A stretch of DNA of 64,000 bases. Origin: an uncultured Bacteroidales bacterium (GTDB lineage Bacteria; Bacteroidota; Bacteroidia; Bacteroidales; Porphyromonadaceae). The stretch covers positions 1 through 64,000 of the forward strand of contig CAMYPM010000001.1 in the NCBI GenBank assembly GCA_947290775.1, written 5' to 3'. Numbering within the stretch: position 1 is the stretch's first letter; each line of letters starts with the position of its first letter. The notes under the pieces were generated by a model. The model ran no database searches. It was not told the origin of the DNA and saw only the letters and a list, made by a program, of their open reading frames with translations. A program made the translations under genes and the position numbers. Shown here one piece after another: positions 25,928-34,181 of this stretch.

Positions 25928-26459
25928 GCCCCTTTTCCTCTCTTCCCATTCGCCTATGTAAAAAATTGGAAAGGAGGGTGAACAGGCGGTACGGCTACGC
26001 AGTATTGCGGGCTTACTCAGTCCTATCTTTTGTGAAGTTGACGAATGTATTAAAAATATTTTCGCGTAAGTGACAAAAAAGTAGATTGTATTCCATGAAA
26101 AAGAAAATGAGTATCTTTACAAGGAATATTATCTGAAAGAGATGCAGGGAGCGAAAAGGTTGGCACATAGCTTGGAATTAAGGGGGAAAGAACTCCCCAA
26201 AATGCCGGTGTCACCCTACCTGCATATTACTTTTATCTGCCTTTGGGGGATGTTATCTCTCCGGAGCGAAGTGCGCCACAGAGTTAAGGCTATTCAGTGC
26301 TTCTCTCCTTTATCGGTCGCATGGATAGGATCAACTCTGAAGAAAGAGCTGATGATTTGGCAGCTATGCTTACCTGCATTGCCCTTTGGAAGGGCAGCGC
26401 AAGTGGAACGCATAGGATATGGGCGACCCATTCTATCGACAACAAAACAAATCTATATC
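25928..26459. other. Unexplained region upstream of recJ
   Basis: About 530 bp without a gene that I can support. The recJ frame is open back to 26142 (106 extra codons), and another frame is open at 26297-26494 (MLLSFIGRMDRINSEERADD...), but neither looks like a known protein. A weak promoter match TATCTTTA lies near 26111. It could be a long leader or hold a small gene. Confidence 0.4.
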
Positions 26460-28205
26460 ATGACAACTCGTTGGACATGGCAACCTTTAGATGAAGAGAA
26501 ACAGGAGGTGGCGGCTCAACTAAGCCAAGAGCTGCATATACCTCTCCCCGTCGCACGGATATTAGTGCATCGGGGTGTTACTTCTGTAAAGGATGCAACA
26601 AATTTTTTTCGCCCAAAGCTACAGGCGCTACACGATCCTTTCTTAATGAAGGATATGGATCTTGCTGTTGCACGTCTGAATAAAGCAGTGGGTACAAAGG
26701 AGCCGATACTGGTTTATGGCGACTATGACGTGGATGGAACCACTGCCGTTGCGCTCGTCTATAAGTTCTTGCGTATTGCAGGGTGTAGCGAAGCACAGTT
26801 ACACTACTACATACCGGACAGGGGAGACGATGGGTATGGCGTTTCGCATACGGGCATTGATTACGCAGCCCGAAGGGGGGTGAAATTAGTGATCGTACTT
26901 GATTGCGGTATCAAGGCATTGCGAGAGATTGAGTATGCAAAGGAGCAGGGAATAGACTTCATAGTATGCGATCACCATCAGCCGGATGAGGGCCTTCCTC
27001 CTGCCGTGGCTGTATTGGATGCCAAAAGAGAAGAAAATACGTATCCCTTTACGGAGCTATCCGGTTGTGGCGTTGGCTTTAAGCTGATGCAAGCTTTCGC
27101 AACGACTAATAATATCCGCATTTCAAAGCTCTACGCACTATTGGATTTATGCGCCGTAAGTATTGCGAGCGATTTGGTATCGGTATTGGGTGAGAATAGA
27201 ATTCTCTTCTATCACGGATTAAAACAGCTTAATAGAGATCCCTCGCCTTCTCTGGCAGGTATTATAGAGAGTTGTGGACTCAAGCCGGGCAGTATAACCG
27301 CAGGCGATATTGTGTACAAAATAGGTCCGCTGATTAATGCCTCCGGTCGTATGATGAATGGGCGAAGAACGGTTGATCTGTTGCTTAGTAGCACCATAGA
27401 AGAGGCAAAAGAGATTTGCCAAGAGGTGGAGCGGAGTAATAATCAACGCCGTGCTTTAGATAAGGAAATAACTAAAGAAGCCCATGAGCAGATTATCAGT
27501 CAGGAGCTGCACAAGAAGCATAAGCTGATCGTTGTTTACGGAGCAGAGTGGCATAAGGGCGTGATCGGTATAGTGGCATCTCGATTGGCAGAGCAGTATG
27601 CGAGACCCGTAATCGTGCTTTCCGGAATGGGAGAGAATGTATCCGGCTCGGCGCGCAGTGCCAATAACTTCGACATGTACCACGCCATAGATCTGCATAA
27701 GGATCTGTTAATCAACTTTGGCGGACATCCCTATGCTGCAGGGCTTACCTTGGCAAAAGAGAATCTGAGCGATTTTGTGCAGCGTATTGTAGCCTATGCC
27801 GATGGCGCTATTCCGCCCGGTAAGCCGGAGACCGTCATTGAGTTGGACGAAGAGCTAAAGCTCACACAGATCAATCATACCCTTCTGAGAAATATCAATC
27901 GACTCTATCCCTTTGGTCCGGATAATCCTACTCCCGCTTTCTTTACAAGAGGCCTAATGGATACAGGCGAAAGTCGTGCAGTGGGGAGAAAAGAGGAGCA
28001 CCTTCGCCCGGAAGTGACCGATGCAATGAATCGTCGCTATCCCTTTAGCTCTATTGCTTTCGGACAGGCTAAGAGTCTGGGAGTTGTAAAGAGTGGTAAG
28101 ACTTTTGCCATGTGCTATCATCTGGAAGAGAATGTCCATAACGGAGTAGCCAATTTGCAACTGCGGGTGACTGATATCAAGCCGGATGAAGAGCTGCCCT
28201 TTTGA
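26460..28205 (+). CDS. recJ: Single-stranded-DNA exonuclease RecJ
   Basis: 5'-3' single-strand exonuclease of recombination and mismatch repair. The frame begins at 26142, but the sequence there is not RecJ-like; the ATG at 26460 gives MTTRWTWQPLDEEKQ and a 581-residue protein, the usual RecJ size. DHH-family metal motifs are visible: DYDVDGTTAV near residue 90, DCG, and DHHQP near residue 171. The DHHA1 part follows (GIVASRLAEQYARPVIVLS, GGHPYAAGLTL), then a C-terminal OB domain. It ends in TGATG overlapping the start of recQ, so the two repair enzymes are made together. Confidence 0.95.
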   Translation: MTTRWTWQPLDEEKQEVAAQLSQELHIPLPVARILVHRGVTSVKDATNFFRPKLQALHDPFLMKDMDLAVARLNKAVGTKEPILVYGDYDVDGTTAVALVYKFLRIAGCSEAQLHYYIPDRGDDGYGVSHTGIDYAARRGVKLVIVLDCGIKALREIEYAKEQGIDFIVCDHHQPDEGLPPAVAVLDAKREENTYPFTELSGCGVGFKLMQAFATTNNIRISKLYALLDLCAVSIASDLVSVLGENRILFYHGLKQLNRDPSPSLAGIIESCGLKPGSITAGDIVYKIGPLINASGRMMNGRRTVDLLLSSTIEEAKEICQEVERSNNQRRALDKEITKEAHEQIISQELHKKHKLIVVYGAEWHKGVIGIVASRLAEQYARPVIVLSGMGENVSGSARSANNFDMYHAIDLHKDLLINFGGHPYAAGLTLAKENLSDFVQRIVAYADGAIPPGKPETVIELDEELKLTQINHTLLRNINRLYPFGPDNPTPAFFTRGLMDTGESRAVGRKEEHLRPEVTDAMNRRYPFSSIAFGQAKSLGVVKSGKTFAMCYHLEENVHNGVANLQLRVTDIKPDEELPF

Positions 28206-30307
28206 TGGATGAGCAGGAAGATTTCCTCTCCTTAGAGGATTTATATGGCGCACAAGATTCATTCTTTGAGGGAGATTTCCCCGAAGAGGAAGAGTCGTGG
28301 AGCGAAGAAGAGGGCGGAAGCCTTCCTCTCATTGAAGAGGAACCAGCCGAAGAAAAGCTACTTACCCCGGAAAAAGTACTCAAGAAGTATTGGGGATATG
28401 ATAGTTTTCGCGAGAAACAACGTGATATAATTGACTCCATCCTTGAGGGAAAAGATACCTTAGGATTGCTTCCTACAGGTGGCGGAAAGAGTATTACTTT
28501 CCAAGTTCCGGGACTTATGATGCGAGGGGTGACTATTGTTTTTACTCCTCTTATAGCCTTGATGATGGATCAAGTTGCCCAGCTTAAGGCAATGCATATA
28601 CGCGCTGCAGCGATTCACTCCGGACTAAGCCGGCAGCAAATCCAGACCATTCTCAATAATGCCGTATATGGTAAGAGCTGTTTCCTCTATATAGCTCCCG
28701 AGCGGCTTGCTTCGCCCTACTTTCAGGCTGCCTTACAGCACATGAATGTCTCTCTGATTGTAGTGGATGAGTGCCATTGTATTTCGCAATGGGGGTATGA
28801 CTTTCGCCCTGCTTACCTCAATATAGTATCGCTAAGGAAGTATTTCCCTCAAGTACCTATACTGGCTCTTACCGCAACGGCTACTCCCGATGTCGTAAGC
28901 GATGTAATGGATAAGTTGGCTTTTAGGGAGCCGCTTGTTATACAGAAAAGCTTTTTTCGCTCCAATCTGGGGTATGTAATACGCCGTACCAACTCAAAGA
29001 TCACAGAGATCATACATATCCTTCAGAGCCTGCCCGGGAGTGCTATTGTGTACTGTCGGGATAGAGAGCGTTGCGCCTTAATAGCTACAGAGCTTAAGGA
29101 GGTAGGAATTAGCGCAGTACATTACCATGCGGGGCTTTCCCATGCCATGCGTGCCGATCGACAAGAGCGTTGGATGGAGGGCGATATACGGGTGATGGTG
29201 GCTACTAATGCCTTCGGAATGGGAATAAATAAGCCGGATGTGCGCTGTGTGATACACTATGCGATGCCCTCCTCGGTGGAGGATTATTTCCAAGAGGCAG
29301 GAAGAGCCGGACGTGATGGAGAGCGATCCTATTCAGTGGTACTGGTAGGTCCGAAAGAGACCGGTATTTTGCGGAAGCGTATTACCACAGAGTTTCCCCC
29401 GAAGAAGTTTATCAGCGACCTATATGATCTAATGATGAGCTACCTGCAAATAGGTTATGGTGAGGGATTGGGGCGAAGGCTTGTCTTTGACGTAGAGCAA
29501 TTTATTAAACTATTCAAGCTACCGCCTTTAGCTACCATCAGTGCTATTCGCATCTTAGATATGGCAGGGGCGATCCGTTATGAGGAACGTGAGGATCAAA
29601 GCTCCAGAATAGCCTTTCAGCTTGAGCGTGATGCTTTGTACGGCTTACACTTAGATAAGCCGAAGGAGATGATAATCGATACCCTGCTACGGTATTACCC
29701 CGGTATCTTTTCGCACTATGTTCCCTTTGAGGAGCAGCGGATCTCTTTTGAAACAAGTCTTCCGATCGAGGAGGTTTATCAGCAACTTAAGACTCTTTCA
29801 GGCATGAATGTGATCCGCTACGTGCCTCGTTCCGCTTTGCCTAAGGTAACCATTACCACAAGACGGCAGAAGGGATCTGAGCTAATTATACGTCCGGAGG
29901 CTTATCAGGAGCGTAAAGAGCGCTTTGAGCGGCGCATAGAATCGGTGATTGATTACTTATACCGAAATGATACTAAGTGTCGAGCCCAATGGTTAGTGGA
30001 GTACTTTGGGCAGAAGGATTGTCCGGAGTGTGGCATTTGTGATGTATGTGTGCAGAAGCGGAATCGCAAGAATAGTAAGCCTGTTTCGGATAAAAGTGTA
30101 CAAACCGTCTGTCGGAGTGCCTTACTTCGCTATCTCCCTGAGTCGGATACTTCTGTTGAACTTTCCACTCTCATTGCCTATCTCATTCGGCAGAATGGGG
30201 AAAATAGGGAATATTGGCTGAAAGTACTCGCCGCTTGTATAGAGCAATCGGATGTGCTTATGATGGATGGTTTCCTCATCCGTCGGCGTAAAAAGGGGGC
30301 TTTATAA
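28205..30307 (+). CDS. recQ: ATP-dependent DNA helicase RecQ
   Basis: 3'-5' DNA helicase. The ATG at 28205 overlaps the recJ stop by one base (TGATG); the TTG one codon earlier is less likely. The first 55 residues are an unusually acidic extension (EEEESWSEEEGG) absent from E. coli RecQ. Then helicase motif 0/I (FREKQRDII, LLPTGGGKS near 90-98), motif II DECH near 190, motif III ALTATATP, motif VI QEAGRAGRDG, the RQC zinc site (CRAQWLVEYFGQ...CPECGICDVC), a winged helix and a C-terminal helical part. About 700 aa. Paired with recJ, as in the bacterial RecQ-RecJ resection pathway. Confidence 0.95.
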   Translation: MDEQEDFLSLEDLYGAQDSFFEGDFPEEEESWSEEEGGSLPLIEEEPAEEKLLTPEKVLKKYWGYDSFREKQRDIIDSILEGKDTLGLLPTGGGKSITFQVPGLMMRGVTIVFTPLIALMMDQVAQLKAMHIRAAAIHSGLSRQQIQTILNNAVYGKSCFLYIAPERLASPYFQAALQHMNVSLIVVDECHCISQWGYDFRPAYLNIVSLRKYFPQVPILALTATATPDVVSDVMDKLAFREPLVIQKSFFRSNLGYVIRRTNSKITEIIHILQSLPGSAIVYCRDRERCALIATELKEVGISAVHYHAGLSHAMRADRQERWMEGDIRVMVATNAFGMGINKPDVRCVIHYAMPSSVEDYFQEAGRAGRDGERSYSVVLVGPKETGILRKRITTEFPPKKFISDLYDLMMSYLQIGYGEGLGRRLVFDVEQFIKLFKLPPLATISAIRILDMAGAIRYEEREDQSSRIAFQLERDALYGLHLDKPKEMIIDTLLRYYPGIFSHYVPFEEQRISFETSLPIEEVYQQLKTLSGMNVIRYVPRSALPKVTITTRRQKGSELIIRPEAYQERKERFERRIESVIDYLYRNDTKCRAQWLVEYFGQKDCPECGICDVCVQKRNRKNSKPVSDKSVQTVCRSALLRYLPESDTSVELSTLIAYLIRQNGENREYWLKVLAACIEQSDVLMMDGFLIRRRKKGAL

Positions 30308-30412
30308 GGAGAAAGCGACTCGGCTTAGCGAACGCTTTATGCGCACTTTATGCTGAATCGCTTTCTTTCTTTCCCTATTTAGATCATGTACATTACCATG
30401 ATCTATAAAGGC

Positions 30413-30435
30413 CTAAACGTTGAAAGGACGTTTAG
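30413..30435. terminator. Hairpin between converging recQ and lipoprotein genes
   Basis: CTAAACGT (30413-30420) pairs with ACGTTTAG (30428-30435). A second 8-bp stem, AGATCATG/CATGATCT, lies at 30381-30404. No long T-run, so weak bidirectional termination at best. Confidence 0.4.
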
Positions 30436-30465
30436 CTGTAGCTATAATTCTGAATAAGTGCCATA

Positions 30466-31473
30466 CTAAATCCAGATAGGAGCAGCTTCGCCGATCTCAT
30501 CTACCTGATAGATGAAGCGGATGTACTCGCGGATAGCTTCCTCCCAGCTGATATTAAAGGTGTGCATTATACTGTGGAGTACTCGGTTGGACATATCGTC
30601 TAACGAATCTTCCGGTATAGAGGCAGGATCAGTCTCCTCATCCACTTCCACAAACTCTTCGTTGCTAAAAAGCACGCTTACGGGTATAGTAACATTTACA
30701 TCCCAAGTACCTTGCTGAATGAGCGCACCTCCCGGCTTATAAAATGGGTCGGGTTTGCCCGTTTGCGGGTTGATTTTGGATTGATAGCCATGATAGAGGC
30801 GAATACGCAGGTCAAAGTTTTTGCGGTCTTTAAGGAAGCGTATTACGCCTTTGAACCCGATCGGATTGGTCGCCCCTGTAATGGTTGCCTCACCGCTGTG
30901 GAAGGTCTTGTCCCACGGGGTGGTATCTAAGTAGAGATAGTCGATAATGCTTGTCGGGTCGTTATCGGTTGCTTCTGCAACTCCATCGAAAGTGGGTTGT
31001 ACCTTCTCGGGTCTAAAGAAATGACGGTGGATGTGATCTTGTCCATCTTCTATGAACTGGCCGTTCATTAGGTTGCCTTTGATGTCGTAATAATCAATGA
31101 ATAATAGATACACAGGTGCCGGTTCCTCAGCTCCATTTGACTGATACATTACATTTTGTCGCACATAGAATTGCTTGTCGCTTTTGGGAGAGAGCACCCA
31201 TCCCTCTCCTGCTTTCAGTTCGTAGGATACCTCTTGTATTTTCTTCAAGTAGAGACCTTTGGAGGGTGGATTCTGATGTATGCCGCCCACCTCTTGTACC
31301 CTCTTCCAAGGCTTATGGAGATGGCACTCCACTAACCTTACAACCATCTTTGCCGGGTCGTCGTGTAGTTTCTCTTGGGTTTGGTTTTGTGGCTCTTTAG
31401 GATTGCAGGCTACTGAGAGACTCAGCGTAGCTGCAAATAGAGCTAATACTTTAAATAAATGGATTTTTTTCAT
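30466..31473 (-). CDS. Lipoprotein partner of a TonB-dependent receptor
   Basis: 335-aa lipoprotein, lipobox SVAC with Cys at about residue 23. I do not recognise its domain. The mature protein is beta-rich in its middle and His-rich (VECHLHKPW, DGQDHIHRHFFRPE) and carries a ligand-type loop, QTGKPDPFYKPGGALIQQG. An acidic helix-rich tail follows. It starts 3 bp after the TonB receptor stop, so it is made with that receptor, and by analogy with SusD- or HmuY-like partners it may be a surface lipoprotein that captures the receptor's ligand. The many His residues would suit metal or heme (inference). Confidence 0.7.
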   Translation of the reverse strand: MKKIHLFKVLALFAATLSLSVACNPKEPQNQTQEKLHDDPAKMVVRLVECHLHKPWKRVQEVGGIHQNPPSKGLYLKKIQEVSYELKAGEGWVLSPKSDKQFYVRQNVMYQSNGAEEPAPVYLLFIDYYDIKGNLMNGQFIEDGQDHIHRHFFRPEKVQPTFDGVAEATDNDPTSIIDYLYLDTTPWDKTFHSGEATITGATNPIGFKGVIRFLKDRKNFDLRIRLYHGYQSKINPQTGKPDPFYKPGGALIQQGTWDVNVTIPVSVLFSNEEFVEVDEETDPASIPEDSLDDMSNRVLHSIMHTFNISWEEAIREYIRFIYQVDEIGEAAPIWI

Positions 31474-31476
31474 AGG

Positions 31477-33573
31477 TTAAAATGTGATGATCAATGAGCC
31501 TCGCAGCGCTCTTCCCGGTTCATGGATAAAGTAGCGGGCTCGGTTTGTATATTCTTTGTATTCTTTGTTGAGTAGGTTGGTCCCATCGAGGAGAAATCGC
31601 AAGTACACATCGCCTATAGGTATAGCCAGTTCAGCGGAGCATCCTAATAGATGGTAGGCAGGTGGCGTATAGGACAAGAAATCAGCATCCTCTTCAAAAT
31701 GGCGTTGCTTGGCGACAAAGCTGTGCCGAAGGGCAATGCGCAGCGAGCTGTGCTTCAGATGTGTTGCATAGCTCAATTCATTACTCAATCGAGGGGCCGG
31801 CATGAAGGGCAAGTATCGCTTCTCACCAGTGTTTCGTGCATAGAGGAGAGAGGCGGAAAAGTGATAACTGAAGTGCTCTGTAAAGTCCCACCTAATGTCC
31901 CCATCCATACCGGCAAAAAAGGCATTTGTCTGTTTGTATCGGAAGAGTGGATAGCAGCCCGATATAACGGTAATAGTTTCTCCTGTAGGTGCATCGTAAA
32001 TAAAACCGTGAATGTGCTGCAAGTAGCCTTCTATAGAGGCACTAAAGCAATCGGAGCGGTAGCCGACTGAGGAGATCCACTTAAGGCTTTTCTCGGGCTT
32101 CATAGTCTCATCTCCAATCAAATAAATACCGGCAGAGGGGTTACTGCCTCGGATGTAACGTTCGTATACGTTGGGGATGCGTGTGCCACTCCCCAGATGG
32201 GTGGTCAGCTGCCAATGGGTATTAAGTTGCCAAGCGGCTCCTACTCCATAGCTAAAGGTTAAGTAGTTGTGTCTTCCGCCGTAGCGTTGACCGGTTATAT
32301 CAAATCCATCGGCTCTGATTTGGCTTTGCTCCATACGCAAGCCTGCCGTGAGAGTAAGTCGCTCTGTAGTGTAGCGATAAGCGGTATAAGCGTTGAACGA
32401 TAAGTCTGTGTAGTTAGGGATTAGAGGCACTACGCCTGTACCGGCTACGCTATGATTCTCGGCAATCGTAATCCCACTTCCGGCTTCTAAGTGGCATGCG
32501 TTGCGACTCCACTCCCAATCGAGGCGATGAGTCTGATGGGTCAGCTTCAGATACATTTCCGGTATTGAGGAGCGATTGGAGCGACGATAAGCCCACTCGC
32601 GTCGATTGTTGTGTTGGAGTACACTTTGCCATGAGAAGGTGCCATATTGCTTTGTCGCATAGGCAGCAGTGAGTTGGCCTATATAATGTATCACACGCTC
32701 TTTGGGATAGCCAATGTGACGAGTGAAGGGAGTGACATTAATGGGTCTTCCCAATGCCAGTCGTTCGCGGAATATATCTTCGCTTCCGAGAGCCGTGCCC
32801 AACATAATGCCGGCGGAATGGTCGAAACGGCTTATTCGTCCCTCGATGCGTAGCGGTCCCTTGTGCCATCCTATAGAGGCGGCACTATGAAATGCGCGGC
32901 TTCCGGTATTATTCAGCAAGTACTTGGCCGTGGTACGATCTCCGGCATTCTCATAATTAGCCTCAATTCGCCATGCCAATTGGGGTAAGCCTTTGAAGTG
33001 TCCTTCGTGCTCGGTTACCATGGTATAGGCATGACCATTAGTTGAGTAGCCCAAAGCAACACGTCCCATGTAGTGGCTTATGGCGGAATAGGGCAACGGA
33101 CGTTGCTCTACAAGAATGGCTCCGCCTAAGGCATCGGATGCATACCGAAGCGCATCAGCACCTTTGACTACGGTTATGGAGTGGCTACTCTCTATATCTA
33201 CTTCCGGCTCGTGTTCTACGCCCCATAGTTGTCCGGCTATTCGTGTTCCATTTTGCATAATGGGCAATCGGCTTCCGTACATGCCGTGTAACACGGGTAT
33301 AGACGTGGTAGCGCCACTGCTGAGTGTACTGATGCCGGTTATGCCGCTCAATAGTTCACTGATGGATGAGCCTAAAGCAGCTCTGAGAGCGGCTGTGTTG
33401 ACTGAGGTGTTGGCTGCCGTAGTTACCGGTACAGTGCGCCGAGTCTGCACGGTTACTTCAGGAAGTGCCTGTATGGAGTCCTTCTTTTCCTCTTGTGCGT
33501 GTGTGAAAAGTGTACCGACAAGAGAAAGGACAACTATCGTAAATATGTGTTTTAATACAATGCTTTTCTGCAT
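31477..33573 (-). CDS. TonB-dependent outer-membrane receptor
   Basis: 698-aa active importer of the outer membrane. Signal peptide (TIVVLSLVGTLFTHAQ), a TonB-box-like LPEVTVQTR near residue 36, then a plug domain (SISELLSGITGISTLSSG; SITVVKGADALRYASDALGGAILVEQ) and a 22-strand barrel to the C-terminal RGSLIITF. Length fits siderophore/metal/heme or vitamin receptors rather than the 1,000-residue SusC type. The gene is flanked by a His/Cys-containing small protein upstream and a His-rich lipoprotein downstream, which points to metal or heme uptake, but the substrate is not proven. Confidence 0.92.
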   Translation of the reverse strand: MQKSIVLKHIFTIVVLSLVGTLFTHAQEEKKDSIQALPEVTVQTRRTVPVTTAANTSVNTAALRAALGSSISELLSGITGISTLSSGATTSIPVLHGMYGSRLPIMQNGTRIAGQLWGVEHEPEVDIESSHSITVVKGADALRYASDALGGAILVEQRPLPYSAISHYMGRVALGYSTNGHAYTMVTEHEGHFKGLPQLAWRIEANYENAGDRTTAKYLLNNTGSRAFHSAASIGWHKGPLRIEGRISRFDHSAGIMLGTALGSEDIFRERLALGRPINVTPFTRHIGYPKERVIHYIGQLTAAYATKQYGTFSWQSVLQHNNRREWAYRRSNRSSIPEMYLKLTHQTHRLDWEWSRNACHLEAGSGITIAENHSVAGTGVVPLIPNYTDLSFNAYTAYRYTTERLTLTAGLRMEQSQIRADGFDITGQRYGGRHNYLTFSYGVGAAWQLNTHWQLTTHLGSGTRIPNVYERYIRGSNPSAGIYLIGDETMKPEKSLKWISSVGYRSDCFSASIEGYLQHIHGFIYDAPTGETITVISGCYPLFRYKQTNAFFAGMDGDIRWDFTEHFSYHFSASLLYARNTGEKRYLPFMPAPRLSNELSYATHLKHSSLRIALRHSFVAKQRHFEEDADFLSYTPPAYHLLGCSAELAIPIGDVYLRFLLDGTNLLNKEYKEYTNRARYFIHEPGRALRGSLIITF

Positions 33574-33698
33574 AGTTATATCCTAATAGTTGAATAAATG
33601 TGGATAGTATCTTCCTTGTACGTAGTACTATAGGGAAGAAGAAAATGTTACACGCTCTCCTCAAATTTGCTGAGGTAGGGGTGTACAAATCATTTATG

Positions 33699-34019
33699 TC
33701 AAGCTAATAGGATAGGAGGGGCGCGCAGAGAGACTATCTCCGCTGATAAGGCAGAATGAAATGCTACCGATGGACAGGTAAGGCGTACCCAGGGAGTCAG
33801 TACTACGTGTATTATGGTGGGTGTAGCCTCTACAGCCGATGCATTATGGAAGTGACAGAGTAGACATTGATCCGAATCGCGATCTCCTGCCTTCTGCTCT
33901 TTGGCTGCTCCTGCGGTGTGTACGTGTACGGCAGATTGATAGAAATAAGGCATCAGCGCTACCAGTAGCGTTGCTGTGATAGCGGATAAAAATGCCTTTC
34001 TATATACTTGTCGTCTCAT
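33699..34019 (-). CDS. Small membrane-anchored His/Cys protein ahead of the TonB receptor
   Basis: About 107 aa from the ATG at 34019 (MRRQVYRKAFLSAITATLLV). The upstream ORF to 34097 runs through the promoter, so it is not used. One N-terminal membrane helix or signal, then SAVHVHTAG, CLLCHFHNASA (a CxxCxFH motif) and a hydrophobic second half. Short proteins of this type, with a CxxC(H) motif and His residues, commonly precede TonB receptor genes in Bacteroidota (DUF2946-like pattern), suggesting metal binding. The gap to the receptor is 125 bp. Identity is uncertain. Confidence 0.6.
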   Translation of the reverse strand: MRRQVYRKAFLSAITATLLVALMPYFYQSAVHVHTAGAAKEQKAGDRDSDQCLLCHFHNASAVEATPTIIHVVLTPWVRLTCPSVAFHSALSAEIVSLRAPPILLA

Positions 34020-34028
34020 ACCAAGCCA

Positions 34029-34061
34029 CAAATATAGTAATTCTTTGGAATGATTATACAA
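34029..34061 (-). promoter_or_regulatory. Promoter of the His/Cys protein-TonB cluster
   Basis: TTG (34059-34061), 22-nt spacer, TATATTTG (34029-34036). The -7 box ends only 9 nt before the ATG at 34019, so the message is nearly leaderless. Array C lies 12 bp upstream of the -33 box. Confidence 0.6.
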
Positions 34062-34073
34062 GGTAGTTCCATT

Positions 34074-34161
34074 AAAAAAAAGATCTCTACCTTTCAAATG
34101 AAAGATACAGATCTTTTGTATGAAACATCAGAACCTTTTAAATGAAACATCAGAACCTTTT
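34074..34161 (-). repeat. 22-bp tandem repeat array C (4 units, reversed)
   Basis: Read on the minus strand: units at 34161-34140, 34139-34118, 34117-34096 and 34095-34074, exactly 88 bp. The order of unit types equals array B: two AAAAGGTTCTGATGTTTCA units, one AAAGATCTGTATCTTT unit, one GAAAGGTA unit. Both arrays are preceded by GGCTAC or GGCTGCTAC. Confidence 0.92.
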
Positions 34162-34181
34162 GTAGCCGTGTGATAGATGCT

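Noticed and set aside
31477-33573. SusC-type glycan importer
   Set aside because: It is about 300 residues too short, has no extra N-terminal domain, and no SusD-like gene follows.
33574-33698. Riboswitch in the leader of the TonB receptor gene
   Set aside because: Only a small CCTCA/TGAGG stem is visible; no cobalamin or other riboswitch core could be recognised.
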